A stretch of DNA of 64,000 bases from WTKD01 sp965243525. GTDB lineage: Bacteria > Spirochaetota > Spirochaetia > WTKD01. Position numbers and translations under genes: made by a program. Below are positions 52,027-61,192 of this stretch, one piece after another. The stretch is from the NCBI GenBank assembly GCA_965243525.1, contig OZ251568.1, positions 1,364,001 to 1,428,000 of the forward strand, in the 5' to 3' direction. The notes beneath the pieces are model-generated. The model made no database searches and had not been told where the DNA came from. It saw only the letters and a program-made list of their open reading frames with translations. Numbering within the stretch: position 1 is the stretch's first letter; every line of letters starts with the position of its first letter.

Positions 52027-53934
52027 ATGATTATATGCCTTGATACCCATCTACAAGAGGATGATCTTTCATTGCTCATCCAAGAAATACGGGGTGCTGA
52101 GAATCTCTCGGTGCACCCTGTTCCCCATCCGCAGGGAGTGGAAGTCCTGGTAGTTTCAGGGAAGGGTGTCTCGTTTGATCGCATTCAGCAGCTGCCCCAT
52201 GTGCGCTCGGTGCACGATATTTCTGAACCCTATCCACTCAGTTCGCGTTCTTTTAAACCAAAGACTTCCATAGTCTCGCTCTCAGATCAGGTGCGATTTG
52301 GTGATATCGCTGTTGGAGTTGTTGCAGGACCTTGTTCAGTTGAGGGAGCAAGTGAAATTCTTGATATTGCCGAAATGGTACGTGAATCAGGTGCCTGTGC
52401 GATTCGCGGAGGTGCATTCAAACCACGCACCTCGCCCTATTCTTTTCAGGGCATGGGAGAAGCTGGGCTTGAGCACCTGTGTGAGGCAGGCAAGCAGGTT
52501 GGTTTGCCGGTGGTTTCTGAGGTTGTTTCTGCAGAATACATTCCCTTGCTCTCACTATATGTGGATGTTTTCCAAATCGGTGCGCGCAACATGCAGAATT
52601 TTGAGCTGTTAAAGCAGGTGGCTTCACAAGGAAAACCAATTTTGCTCAAGCGAGGACTTGCTGCCACCATTGAAGAATGGCTTATGGCAGCTGAATATCT
52701 GCTTGCCTATGGTGCGCAGGATGTTGTGCTATGTGAGCGAGGAATCCGAACATTTGAACGCTATACACGCAACAGTCTCGATATTTCATCGATTCCGGTC
52801 ATAAAAAAACTCACTCATTTGCCAGTTATTGTTGATCCATCCCACGCAACAGGATTGCGTGAACAGGTTTTGCCCTGTGGACTTGCCGCTGTTGCCGCAG
52901 GAGCAGACGGATTGATCGTTGAGGTGCACCAGGATCCACCAAGGGCCTTTTCAGATGGAGCGCAAAGCCTCTATCCAGAACAGTTTGAAAAACTTATGCG
53001 TGATCTTGAGGTCTTAACCCCACTTGTTTCGCGAGAAATTATTAGAGTACCACGACTTGTTGATCCAATAGAAAGCATCAAATATCCAGATAAGAAAGAA
53101 CCGGATGAAATAGTGGCTTTTCAAGGACAACATGGATCTTTCAGCGAGCAGGCCGTGCAGATGTTGTTTCCAAACCATTCCCAGGCGATTGCTACGAATG
53201 ATTTTCAAGCATTGTTGCGATCAGTTGACAGCGGGGAGGCGGTCTATGGGGTGGTTCCCGTTGAAAATTCGCTCATGGGAACGATTCATGAAAGCTATGA
53301 TCAGTTGATTCATTTTCCGAACTTGCACATTGTTGGTGAGCTCTATATGCGTATTGAGCATGCCCTCATCGGCACGAAAGATGCGAGCATTGATTCGATT
53401 ACCACGGTGTATTCACAATCGCCAGGATTTGAGCAGTGCAAGACCTTTTTGAATGACCATCTTGACTGGGAATTGGTGCCTTATCGTGATACTGCAGGAG
53501 CGGTCTCGTATATTGCAGAAAAAGGGGATAAAAAACTTGCTGCAATTGCAAGTGCACGCGTTGCGGTGCTGCATAATCTCAACGTGTTAAAACAAGGTAT
53601 TGAGAGCAATCCGCAAAATTATACGCGATTTCTTGTTGTTTCTCGTGAGCGCGCAACGCTTCATGGGAGACCAACCAAGGCATCCTTGGTGTTCAGCACC
53701 CATCACAAACCAGGGTCTTTGTTCCGCTGTCTTGAATGTATGGCGAAGGCTTCGTTGAATTTAAAAAAACTTGAGTCCCGTCCTATTCATGGCAAACCAT
53801 GGGAATATCAGTTTTATCTTGATGTTGACATTGAAGATGCTGAAGATCGGTTTGCACAGGCATTTGCAATTCTCGAACAAGAAGCTGCAGTTTGTCGATT
53901 ATTGGGAATCTATCGGGCCGATAGAATTTTTTGA
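52027..53934 (+). CDS. Fused DAHP synthase / prephenate dehydratase with ACT domain
   Basis: Bifunctional aromatic-pathway enzyme of 635 residues. Residues 1-75: ferredoxin-like domain of type I-beta DAHP synthases. Residues about 85-335: DAHP synthase barrel (VGVVAGPCSVEG, CAIRGGAFKPRTSPYSFQG, QIGARNMQNFELL, KPILLKRG, VIVDPSHATG, DGLIVEVHQDP). Residues about 360-540: prephenate dehydratase (FQGQHGSFSEQA, GVVPVENSLMGTIHESYD, YSQSPGFEQC, DTAGAV, NYTRFLVV with the catalytic Thr). Residues 545-635: ACT domain with the phenylalanine-binding ESRP in LKKLESRPIHG. First and committed last steps are thus in one chain, so phenylalanine may control both. Start ATG 52027 follows the previous stop by three bases. 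Confidence 0.93.
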   Translation: MIICLDTHLQEDDLSLLIQEIRGAENLSVHPVPHPQGVEVLVVSGKGVSFDRIQQLPHVRSVHDISEPYPLSSRSFKPKTSIVSLSDQVRFGDIAVGVVAGPCSVEGASEILDIAEMVRESGACAIRGGAFKPRTSPYSFQGMGEAGLEHLCEAGKQVGLPVVSEVVSAEYIPLLSLYVDVFQIGARNMQNFELLKQVASQGKPILLKRGLAATIEEWLMAAEYLLAYGAQDVVLCERGIRTFERYTRNSLDISSIPVIKKLTHLPVIVDPSHATGLREQVLPCGLAAVAAGADGLIVEVHQDPPRAFSDGAQSLYPEQFEKLMRDLEVLTPLVSREIIRVPRLVDPIESIKYPDKKEPDEIVAFQGQHGSFSEQAVQMLFPNHSQAIATNDFQALLRSVDSGEAVYGVVPVENSLMGTIHESYDQLIHFPNLHIVGELYMRIEHALIGTKDASIDSITTVYSQSPGFEQCKTFLNDHLDWELVPYRDTAGAVSYIAEKGDKKLAAIASARVAVLHNLNVLKQGIESNPQNYTRFLVVSRERATLHGRPTKASLVFSTHHKPGSLFRCLECMAKASLNLKKLESRPIHGKPWEYQFYLDVDIEDAEDRFAQAFAILEQEAAVCRLLGIYRADRIF

Positions 53935-54077
53935 CGAAGAATCTAATGGTATAGTTTGAATTGGTGGTTTGCGATTCTGGAAGATGCTGGTGAAGAAAGG
54001 AGAATGCCCCAATAGTTTAATTTTTTGACGCAGCCAACTTTCCCTTGATCAAGGAGATCTTCTAATTTTATATAAGT

Positions 54078-54104
54078 CAATCCCCTCTTGGAAAGAGGGG
54101 ATTG
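54078..54104. terminator. Perfect 12-bp hairpin downstream of GLUG 4
   Basis: CAATCCCCTCTT and its exact complement enclose a three-base loop. It lies between the convergent aroF-pheA gene and the GLUG array. No T-run follows directly on either strand, but copies of the same hairpin with T-runs occur after the other GLUG genes. Confidence 0.6.
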
Positions 54105-54132
54105 GTCCATGATCTTATAAATTGTTGAGTTA

Positions 54133-55329
54133 TTAATGCCATTGGAGTCTTGGCCACTCACCGATTTGCATTGTCCAAGTGTCTGTGAAATTCCAACCGG
54201 AAAACTGAGTTTTTGTTATCAAATTACCACGACCATTAGCTGTTGTGTACACTTTTCGATTGTCTGCATATGTGTAATAGGGGATGGTGTCCAATGCCCC
54301 TTGATTATTAGAGCCGCCTCCTGCTTCAGTTTGTTGAGTAAGAGTTCTATCAAAATAGGTATTTGTGGTTACAAGTCTTCCAGTGACACCGGGCGCTCCA
54401 TATATATACCCCACCAATCCACCAGCTCTCCTATATTCGTCTGTTCCTGTCGTTCTTCCCGTTACATAGCTATTTTTAATGGTGACATTTCCAGCAGTAC
54501 GTATATCTACACTTCCCACCAGTCCACCAGCAGGGTTTCCCATCACCGTTCCTGTTGCATAGCTATTTGCAATGGTAATACCTCCAGTGACACCAGTATT
54601 TATAAATGCATCCCCCACCAATCCACCAGCAAAATAGCCTGACACAACATCCGCTGTAGCATAACTTGCGGTAATACTACCATTGAGCATAGTTCCTACC
54701 AAACCGCCAACAATGCCACCACCGTCCACGCTTTTCACGCTTCCCCCCTCAACGCCAACGTTGCTAATCGTACCCGCACTTCGTCCTGCAAGTGCGCCTA
54801 CGTGATCTTCTCCCTCTATACTAGGATTATCTGTACCTCTATCGGCAAGGATGAGCTTCAGATTGCGTACCTCTCCTCCTGCTCCTATAGCTCCAAAGAA
54901 TCCAACATAAGTCTCCCTTGGTTTTAGTATCTTTAGATTGCTGATAGTCTTCCCATTGCCTTCAAAGATCCCCGTAAAGGGAGTTCCAGAATGAGTAGGT
55001 GTTGAGCCCGTTCCTATCGGTTCAAAATTTTCAGTCAAGGTGATATCATTCACAAGAACAAAGCCTCCACTGGGATTATCCCGCATCTTCTGAAAATCTT
55101 CTTCAGTGGAAATAGGAACGTAGTTCTCAAATGGACCTACTTCATTTAGACCTACTTCATTTAGACCTACTTCATTTAGACCTACTTCATTTAGACCTAC
55201 TTCATTTAGACCTACTTCATTTAGACCTACTTCATTACAGCTGGTGACTGCAATACTGATCACTAGGGCTGCTATGCAATAGAGCACTCGGCTCGATTGT
55301 TTCTTTTGTGTTCTATTAGAATGTTTCAT
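54133..55329 (-). CDS. GLUG-repeat lipoprotein 4 with pentapeptide repeat tether
   Basis: Lipoprotein of 398 residues. The lipobox AVTSC is followed by seven tandem NEVGL/NEVGP pentapeptides, encoded by a 15-base repeat at about 55134-55237, where the paralogues have only one unit. Then the shared module (ISTEEDFQKMRDNPSGGFVLVNDITLTENFEPIG ... FTGIFEGNGKTIS), VGALAG, four GLUG repeats, and the end module (TLTQQTEAGG, YYTYADNRKVYT, MQIGEWPRLQW) of the type shared with GLUG 9. ATG 55329 has GAGGAG. Predicted beta-helix displayed on the membrane; function unknown. First in position but last in transcription order of the array. Confidence 0.85.
   Translation of the reverse strand: MKHSNRTQKKQSSRVLYCIAALVISIAVTSCNEVGLNEVGLNEVGLNEVGLNEVGLNEVGLNEVGPFENYVPISTEEDFQKMRDNPSGGFVLVNDITLTENFEPIGTGSTPTHSGTPFTGIFEGNGKTISNLKILKPRETYVGFFGAIGAGGEVRNLKLILADRGTDNPSIEGEDHVGALAGRSAGTISNVGVEGGSVKSVDGGGIVGGLVGTMLNGSITASYATADVVSGYFAGGLVGDAFINTGVTGGITIANSYATGTVMGNPAGGLVGSVDIRTAGNVTIKNSYVTGRTTGTDEYRRAGGLVGYIYGAPGVTGRLVTTNTYFDRTLTQQTEAGGGSNNQGALDTIPYYTYADNRKVYTTANGRGNLITKTQFSGWNFTDTWTMQIGEWPRLQWH
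55134..55237 (-). repeat. 15-bp tandem repeat, seven copies
   Basis: Consecutive copies of TTCATTTAGACCTAC on the plus strand (in-frame AATGAAGTAGGTCTA on the coding strand), six exact plus a partial terminal variant. Because the unit is five codons, slippage changes tether length without changing frame. Confidence 0.95.
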
Positions 55330-55361
55330 AATTTGTCTCCTCTATTACTAACTATACTATA

Positions 55362-55390
55362 TACATATGCATATGTAGTGATAAAGACAA
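55362..55390 (-). promoter_or_regulatory. Promoter of GLUG 4
   Basis: Minus-strand TTGTCT (complement of 55385-55390), 17-base spacer, TATGTA; the TA tract between TGCAT and GTATAG is 10 bases. Candidate. Confidence 0.6.
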
Positions 55391-55532
55391 GGGTATTCGC
55401 AATTTTTACATAGGTGAGTTCGAGGGTGGGAGAGGCAAGAGGCAGATCATGACAAGGGATGTTATACAACAAAATTAACAATTTTATTTGGAACCAGGAT
55501 GCAGCGACGTATCGTTTTGCTTGGATGCTAAA

Positions 55533-55555
55533 ATCCCCTCTTGGAAAGAGGGGAT
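55533..55555 (-). terminator. Terminator of GLUG 5
   Basis: ATCCCCTCTT/AAGAGGGGAT stem followed on the minus strand by TTTTAG. Located 30 bases after the GLUG 5 stop and upstream of the GLUG 4 promoter. Confidence 0.75.
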
Positions 55556-55583
55556 CGGTTCATGTGTTCATAAATTGCTAAGT

Positions 55584-56687
55584 TTATTGTTGCCAGGCAA
55601 GTCGTGGCCACATTCCGTCACCAGACCAATGCCAGTGATCTTCATTTCCATCAGTAGAATCACCAGTGAAATCCCAGTCAGGAAAATTACTTTGCTGTAT
55701 CAAACCACCGCTGCCATCGGCTGCTGTGTACACTTGCCCATCTGTGTGCGTGTGAAAAGCGGTAACAACTGGTAGTGTTAGGCCTCCTTGTGTATTAGCA
55801 AGATTGAACGTTTGGAGTTCTGGTCCGTTTGGATTTGTACTTTGTGCATCAAAATAATTGGCGACTATTCTATCGGCAGAGGGATTAGTTAAGATATATA
55901 TATTTCCAATCAATCCACCAACATTGGTAGTTCCCGTTACTGCTCCTGTTGCATAGGTGTTTTTAATGCTCCGATTCCCTTCATCATCGTAATCACTAGA
56001 CCCGATCAGCCCACCAACATTGGTAGTTCCCGTTACTGTTCCCGTTGCGTAGCTGTCTCTAACTACACCATAGTTAAGCCAACCTACTAGTCCACCAACA
56101 TGAGTAAGTCCTTCTACTGTTACTGTTGCATAGCTGCCGGTGATGATTGAGTTGGGGTTTGATGATTCCCCCGCTAATCCACCAGCGGTATGAGAGTTGC
56201 CTTTCACATATCCTCCTTCAACCCCAACATTGCTAATAGAGCCATGATTCCATCCTGCGAGTGCGCCTACGTTGTTATTGCCCTCTATACTTGGAGTCGT
56301 TGCATCTCCATCGGCAAGGATGAGCCGCAGGTTACGTACCTCTCCCCCTGCTCCTATATATCCAAAGATTCCTATATCATTCTCCCCTGGTTTTAGTATC
56401 TTCAGATCTCTGATTGTTTTGCCATTGCCTTCAAAAGTTCCGGTAAAGGGCTTGGAGGCATCTCCTATTGGTTCAAAATTTTCAGTCAATGTGATATCAT
56501 TCACAAGAAAAAAGTTTCCACTGGGATTATCCCGCATCTTCTGAAAATCTTCTTCGGTGGAAATACCTCCTCCATCAAATGGACCCACTCCATTACAGCT
56601 GATGACTGCAATACTGATGACTAGGGCTGCTATGCAATAGAGCACTCGGCTCGATTGTTTCTTTTGTGTTCTATTAGAATTTTTCAT
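55584..56687 (-). CDS. GLUG-repeat lipoprotein 5
   Basis: Lipoprotein of 367 residues, lipobox AVISC followed by a single NGVGPF unit (one pentapeptide-like copy against seven in GLUG 4). Shared ISTEEDFQKMRDNPSG module, VGALAG, four further GLUG repeats, then an end module distinct from GLUG 4 (QSTNPNGPELQTFNL, GGLTLPVVTAFHTHTDGQVYT, WHWSGDGMWPRLAW). A stretch of about 150 bases in the end module is nearly identical to GLUG 7. Start ATG 56687 has GAGGAGT. Function unknown. Confidence 0.85.
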   Translation of the reverse strand: MKNSNRTQKKQSSRVLYCIAALVISIAVISCNGVGPFDGGGISTEEDFQKMRDNPSGNFFLVNDITLTENFEPIGDASKPFTGTFEGNGKTIRDLKILKPGENDIGIFGYIGAGGEVRNLRLILADGDATTPSIEGNNNVGALAGWNHGSISNVGVEGGYVKGNSHTAGGLAGESSNPNSIITGSYATVTVEGLTHVGGLVGWLNYGVVRDSYATGTVTGTTNVGGLIGSSDYDDEGNRSIKNTYATGAVTGTTNVGGLIGNIYILTNPSADRIVANYFDAQSTNPNGPELQTFNLANTQGGLTLPVVTAFHTHTDGQVYTAADGSGGLIQQSNFPDWDFTGDSTDGNEDHWHWSGDGMWPRLAWQQ

Positions 56688-56722
56688 AGTTTTACTCCTC
56701 TATTTACTAACTATACTATATA

Positions 56723-56751
56723 TATATATGCATATGTGGCGATAAAGACAA
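56723..56751 (-). promoter_or_regulatory. Promoter of GLUG 5 with longest TA tract
   Basis: Minus-strand TTGTCT (complement of 56746-56751), 17-base spacer, TATATA. The TA tract is 12 bases between TGCAT and GTATAG, against 8 in GLUG 7, 8 and 9. Confidence 0.65.
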
Positions 56752-56882
56752 GGGTATTCGCAATTTTGACATAGGTGAGTTCGAGGGTAGGGCATGCAAG
56801 AGGCAGATCATGACGAAGAGTGTTCTACAACAAAATTAACAATTCAAGGATGCAATGACGTGTCGTTCTGCCTGAATACTAA

Positions 56883-56909
56883 AAGCCCCTCTTGAAAGAG
56901 AGAAGGCTT
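56883..56909 (-). terminator. Terminator of GLUG 6
   Basis: AAGCC...GGCTT stem with an AGAG-rich inner part and TTTTAG after it on the minus strand, about 28 bases after the GLUG 6 stop. Confidence 0.7.
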
Positions 56910-56936
56910 GTTTTATGTTTTTACAAATTGTTGGAG

Positions 56937-58061
56937 TTATTGTTGCCAGGCAAGTCGTGGCCACATCCCGTCACCAGACCAATGCCAGTGATCTTCATTT
57001 CCATCAGCAGGATCATGAGTGAAGCTCCAACCAGGAAAACTAGTTTTCAGTATCAAATCACCGTGAGGAGTGTATACTACATTGCCATCGGTATGATAGG
57101 GAGCGATTCTTACTCTTTCTCGAATTACTCCCCCTTGCAGTTGTCCAGTAAGCGTTGTGTCAAAATAGCTGCTATCAAATACAATATATCCGGCATAGGC
57201 GGATGCTACGTGTCCTACCATTCCACCAAATTGATTATTTCCCGTCACTGTTCCCGTTGCATAAGTGTTCTTAATTCCAATCTTTTTAGTTCCAATTTCG
57301 TTGGTATTTCTGATATGCACAAACATCTGTCCCACCAATCCACCAATTTGATTATTTCCCGTTACAGCTCCCGTCACATAACTGTTTTCAATACGGACAG
57401 TGATGTCTCTGAGCTCCATAAGTCCTACTAATCCACCAACTTGGTCATCTCCCGTCACTGTTCCCGTTGAATAGCTAGTTGTGATGCTAGCTCCATCGCG
57501 TATCCAACCCACCAATCCACCAACGCTATTGTTGCCTTTTATATATCCCCCCTCAACACCAACATTGCTAATCACACCCTCGTTCGATCCGGCAAGTGCA
57601 CCTACAAAGTTTTTTCCTTCTATGCTAGGAGATTTTGCATTTCCTGGTACAAGGTTAAGTTTTAGGTTACGTACTTCTCCTCCTGGACCGATGGCACCAA
57701 AGAGTCCTACATAAGATCTCCATTTTTCCGATATTCTCACTCTGTTGATAGTATAGCCATTGCCTTCAAAGATTCCGGTAAAGGGGGTGCTAGATTTTTC
57801 AGCTTCTGTGGGGCTAAGGCCCCCTATGGGCTCAAAATCCCTGTATGGATTCAGTGTAATATCGTTCATAAGAACAAAGTTTTTGCCAAGATTGTCTCGC
57901 ATTTTATGAAAATCATCTTCAGTGTAAATACTCCCCCCTCCATCAAAGGGGCTTGTTCCATTACAATTGACCGCTGTAATACTAAGTAATATTGTCGCTA
58001 TTCCATAAAATAGTAGGTGTAGTTTTGTTTGTTTCTTTTCTATCATATGATCCCGCTTCAT
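56937..58061 (-). CDS. GLUG-repeat lipoprotein 6 (divergent member)
   Basis: Lipoprotein of 374 residues, lipobox AVNC with a divergent signal peptide (MKRDHMIEKKQTKLHLLFYG, unlike the MKxSxRTQKKQSSRVL of the others). It keeps IYTEDDFHKMRDNLGKNFVLMNDITL, VGALAG, four GLUG repeats (VGGLVG twice, IGGLVG, FGGMVG), and ends TLTGQLQGGVIRERV ... WHWSGDGMWPRLAW. The central part is the least like its neighbours. Ribosome site GAGGAT near the ATG. No hairpin separates it from GLUG 7. Confidence 0.85.
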   Translation of the reverse strand: MKRDHMIEKKQTKLHLLFYGIATILLSITAVNCNGTSPFDGGGSIYTEDDFHKMRDNLGKNFVLMNDITLNPYRDFEPIGGLSPTEAEKSSTPFTGIFEGNGYTINRVRISEKWRSYVGLFGAIGPGGEVRNLKLNLVPGNAKSPSIEGKNFVGALAGSNEGVISNVGVEGGYIKGNNSVGGLVGWIRDGASITTSYSTGTVTGDDQVGGLVGLMELRDITVRIENSYVTGAVTGNNQIGGLVGQMFVHIRNTNEIGTKKIGIKNTYATGTVTGNNQFGGMVGHVASAYAGYIVFDSSYFDTTLTGQLQGGVIRERVRIAPYHTDGNVVYTPHGDLILKTSFPGWSFTHDPADGNEDHWHWSGDGMWPRLAWQQ

Positions 58062-58095
58062 AGGATCTATCCTCTATTCCAGTTATACACTATAA

Positions 58096-58124
58096 AATAT
58101 AAAGCATCTTGGTCACGATAACAA
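58096..58124 (-). promoter_or_regulatory. Promoter of GLUG 6
   Basis: Minus-strand TTGTTA (complement of 58119-58124), 17 bases, TATATT (complement of 58096-58101). The TGCATATG block of the other array promoters is missing. Confidence 0.5.
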
Positions 58125-58187
58125 GGGTTACGTTTGTAAGGCCCTTTTTCTAGAAAGAAAATACGCGCATGTATTTTACTGATTGAA

Positions 58188-59291
58188 CTATTGTTGCCAG
58201 GCAAGTCGTGGCCAGATTCCGTCACCAGACCAATGCCAGATATCTTCATTGCCATCAGTAGAATCATTAGTGAAATCCCAACCAAGAAAATCACTTTGTT
58301 GTATCACACGACCACCACCAGAAGCCTCTGTGTACACTTGCCCGTCTGTGTGCGTGTGAAAAGCGGTAACAACTGGTAGTGTTAGGCCTCCTTGTGTATT
58401 AGCAAGATTGAACGCTTGGAGTTCTGGTCCGTTTGGATTTGTACTTTGTGCATCAAAATAATTGGCGATTATTCTATCGGCAGAGGGATTAGTTAAGATA
58501 TATATCTCTCCAATCAATCCCCCAACAGGGGTAGCTTCCGATACTGCTCCTGTTGCATAGGTGTTTTTAATGCTCCGCTGCTGGTTAAAATCGTACTGAC
58601 TATACCCAATCAGCCCACCAACATTGGTAGTTCCCGACACAGTTCCTGTTGCATAACTGTCTCTAACCACACCCGTGTTGAAAAGCCCTACTAGGCCACC
58701 AACAGTTCGGTCAGTTCCTTCTATTGTTGCTGTTGCATAGCTTGCGGTGATACTGCCATCGCTCAGGTCTCCCGCCAATCCACCAACATTATCCTCGCCT
58801 TTCACATATCCTCCTTCAACCCCAACATTGCTAATAGAGCCGCCCTGATTGTTGCCTACGAGTGCACCTACGCGGGATGCGCCCTCTATACTTGGATTGC
58901 CTGCACCTTCATCGGCAAGGATGAGCCGCAGGTTACGCACCTCTCCCCCTGTTCCTATAGCTCCAAAGAATCCTATAGAATTCTCCCCTGGTTTTATAAT
59001 TTTAAGATCTCTGATTGTTTTACTATTGCCTTCAAAAGTTCCGGTAAATCTAGTGTTGGAATCCCCTATCGGCTCAAAATTTTCAGTCAATGTGATATCA
59101 TTCACAAGAGCAAAGTTTCCAGTGAGATCAGCGCGTATCTTCTGAAAATCTTCTTCGGTGGAAATCTTAACATAATCATCAAATAGACCTACTCCATTAC
59201 AGCTGATGACTGCAATACTGATGACTAGGGCTGCTATTGCAAAGAGCACTCGGCTCGATTGTTTCTTTTGTGTTCTGCTAGAATTTTTCAT
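58188..59291 (-). CDS. GLUG-repeat lipoprotein 7
   Basis: Lipoprotein of 367 residues, lipobox AVISC followed by NGVGLFDDY. Same plan as GLUG 5 and most similar to it: KISTEEDFQKIRADLTGNFALVND, VGALVG, VGGLAG, VGGLVG and two VGGLIG repeats, QSTNPNGPELQAFNL, HTHTDGQVYT, GRVIQQSDFLGW, WHWSGDGIWPRLAW. Start ATG 59291 has GAGGAGAC at a good distance. The C-terminal block is nearly identical in DNA to GLUG 5, pointing to recent duplication or conversion. Confidence 0.85.
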   Translation of the reverse strand: MKNSSRTQKKQSSRVLFAIAALVISIAVISCNGVGLFDDYVKISTEEDFQKIRADLTGNFALVNDITLTENFEPIGDSNTRFTGTFEGNSKTIRDLKIIKPGENSIGFFGAIGTGGEVRNLRLILADEGAGNPSIEGASRVGALVGNNQGGSISNVGVEGGYVKGEDNVGGLAGDLSDGSITASYATATIEGTDRTVGGLVGLFNTGVVRDSYATGTVSGTTNVGGLIGYSQYDFNQQRSIKNTYATGAVSEATPVGGLIGEIYILTNPSADRIIANYFDAQSTNPNGPELQAFNLANTQGGLTLPVVTAFHTHTDGQVYTEASGGGRVIQQSDFLGWDFTNDSTDGNEDIWHWSGDGIWPRLAWQQ

Positions 59292-59321
59292 AATTTGTCT
59301 CCTCTATTACTAACTATACTA

Positions 59322-59350
59322 TATATATGCATATGTGGTGATAAAGACAA
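59322..59350 (-). promoter_or_regulatory. Promoter of GLUG 7
   Basis: Minus-strand TTGTCT (complement of 59345-59350), 17-base spacer containing CATATGCA, TATATA (complement of 59322-59327). TA tract 8 bases. Confidence 0.65.
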
Positions 59351-59491
59351 GGGTATTCGCAATTTTTACATAGGTGAGTTCGAGGGTAGGGCATGCAAGA
59401 GGCAGATCATGACGAAGAGTGTTCTACAACAAAATTCACAATCTTATTTGGAACAAGGATGCAATGACGTGTCGTTCTGCTTGGATACTAA

Positions 59492-59519
59492 AAGCCTCCT
59501 CTTGGAAGAGAGAAGGCTT
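59492..59519 (-). terminator. Terminator of GLUG 8
   Basis: AAGCCT...AGGCTT stem and TTTTAG on the minus strand, 27 bases after the GLUG 8 stop. Same element as at 61193 and 62957. Confidence 0.7.
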
Positions 59520-59545
59520 GTTTTATGTTTTTACAAATCGCTGGA

Positions 59546-61003
59546 TTATTGTTGCCAGGCAAGTCGTGGCCAGATTCCGTCACCAGACCAATGCCAGATA
59601 GGGGCAACATTGTTTGCAGGATCACCAGTGAAATCCCAGCCAAAATCAGAAAAATCACTTTGTTGTATCTCACTACCACCACCATCGGCTGCTGTGTACA
59701 CTTGCCCGTCTGTGTGCGTATGAAAAGCGGTAACAACTGGCAGTGTTAGGCCTGTTTGTGTATTAGCAAGATTGAACGCTGGGTGTTCTGGTCCGCCTGG
59801 ATTTGTACCTTGTGCATCAAAATAATTGGCGACTATTCTATCGGCAGATTCGGAAGATGAGATGTATATCCATCCAATCAATCCACCAACATTGGTAGTT
59901 CCCGTTACTGCTCCTGTTGCATAGGTGTTTTCAATTCTCCGCGATGCAGACTCGTAAACACTAGCCCCAATCAATCCACCAACTCGCTCAGTTCCCGTTA
60001 CTGCTCCCGTTGCATAGCTGTCTCTAACTACACCATAGTTGTGATACCCTACTAGGCCACCAACCTGATTAGGTCCTTCTACTGTTACTGTTGCATAGCT
60101 GCCGGTGATGATTGAGCTGTTTCCTGATGATTCCCCCGCCAATCCACCAACGGTAATAGCGTTGCTTTTCACATATCCTCCTTCAACCCCAACATTGCTA
60201 ATAGAGCCATCTTGATTGTGGCCTACGAGTGCGCCTACTTCGCGATCGCCCTCTATACTTGGATTGCCTGCACCTTCATCGGCAAGGATGAGCCGCAGGT
60301 TACGCACCTCTCCCCCTGCTGCTATATATCCAAAGAATCCTATCTGAACCTCTCCTGGTTTTATAATTTTCAGATTGCTGATTGTTTTGTCACGACCCTC
60401 AAAGATACCGGTAAAGGGCGTGGAGTCATCTCCTATTGGTTCAAAATTTTCAGTCAATGTGATATCATTCACAAGAACAAAGTTTTCAGTGAGATTATCG
60501 CGTACATATTTAAAATTTACTTCTGTGAAGATAGCCACCGCATCTACAGTGGTACCCTGCATATCTTCTATAGTCTGAGCAACTGATTCTCGTCTTATCA
60601 TCACAGGAAGGGTATACGATTCCGGATCTCCTGTTCCTTTTATACGTATCTCTGTAAGTGATGTATCATATGTAAAAGATACTAGGGGCCCATCATATGT
60701 TTGATCGCCAACGGTGAGCTGTGCTCCCTGAGGTATCTCTATTCTCACCGGAATATCAGTTACATCTGGTATGCTTTTATCAAAGCTAATGCTCTTAGTT
60801 TGTTCATCTGCCTCTGCTTCCATTGTGAAGCTATATTGATCTTGATACGACGTTGTTTCAAACGGACCAAAAGAAAACTTCAAAACTACCGGGGCTATAC
60901 CCCCATCAGTACAACCGATGACTGCAATACTGATCACTAGGGCTGCTATTGCAAAGAGCACTCGGCTCGATTGTTTCTTTTGTGTTCTGCTAGAATTTTT
61001 CAT
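59546..61003 (-). CDS. GLUG-repeat lipoprotein 8 (with extra N-terminal domain)
   Basis: Lipoprotein of 485 residues, lipobox AVIGC. It has an extra N-terminal beta domain of about 110 residues (VVLKFSFGPFETTSYQDQYSF ... SISFDKSIPDVTDIPVRIEIPQG ... VSFTYDTSLTEIRIKG ... YTLPVMIRRES) missing in GLUG 4-7. It plays the place of the beta domain in the plus-strand trio. Then the shared AIFTEVNFKYVRDNLTENFVLVND module, VGALVG, VGGLAG, VGGLVG and two VGGLIG repeats, and the end type HPAFNLANTQTG/WHWSGDGIWPRLAW. ATG 61003 has GAGGAGAC. Confidence 0.85.
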   Translation of the reverse strand: MKNSSRTQKKQSSRVLFAIAALVISIAVIGCTDGGIAPVVLKFSFGPFETTSYQDQYSFTMEAEADEQTKSISFDKSIPDVTDIPVRIEIPQGAQLTVGDQTYDGPLVSFTYDTSLTEIRIKGTGDPESYTLPVMIRRESVAQTIEDMQGTTVDAVAIFTEVNFKYVRDNLTENFVLVNDITLTENFEPIGDDSTPFTGIFEGRDKTISNLKIIKPGEVQIGFFGYIAAGGEVRNLRLILADEGAGNPSIEGDREVGALVGHNQDGSISNVGVEGGYVKSNAITVGGLAGESSGNSSIITGSYATVTVEGPNQVGGLVGYHNYGVVRDSYATGAVTGTERVGGLIGASVYESASRRIENTYATGAVTGTTNVGGLIGWIYISSSESADRIVANYFDAQGTNPGGPEHPAFNLANTQTGLTLPVVTAFHTHTDGQVYTAADGGGSEIQQSDFSDFGWDFTGDPANNVAPIWHWSGDGIWPRLAWQQ

Positions 61004-61033
61004 TATTTGTCTCCTCTATTACTACCTATACTA

Positions 61034-61062
61034 TATATATGCATATGTGGTGATAAAGACAA
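61034..61062 (-). promoter_or_regulatory. Promoter of GLUG 8
   Basis: Minus-strand TTGTCT (complement of 61057-61062), 17 bases, TATATA (complement of 61034-61039), TA tract 8 bases. Confidence 0.65.
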
Positions 61063-61192
61063 GGGTATTCGCAATTTTGACAAGGTGATCTTGAGGGTAG
61101 GGCATGCAAGAGGTAGATCATGACAAGGGATGTTATACAACAAAATTAACAATTCAAGGATGCAATGACGTGTCATTCTGCCTGAATACTAA

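Noticed and set aside
53943..54161. 72-codon minus-strand open frame between aroF-pheA and GLUG 4
   Set aside because: It overlaps the GLUG 4 3' end in another frame, includes the hairpin, and has no known match; considered spurious.
55134..55237. CRISPR-like array
   Set aside because: Units are 15 bases with no spacers and lie in frame inside a lipoprotein gene.
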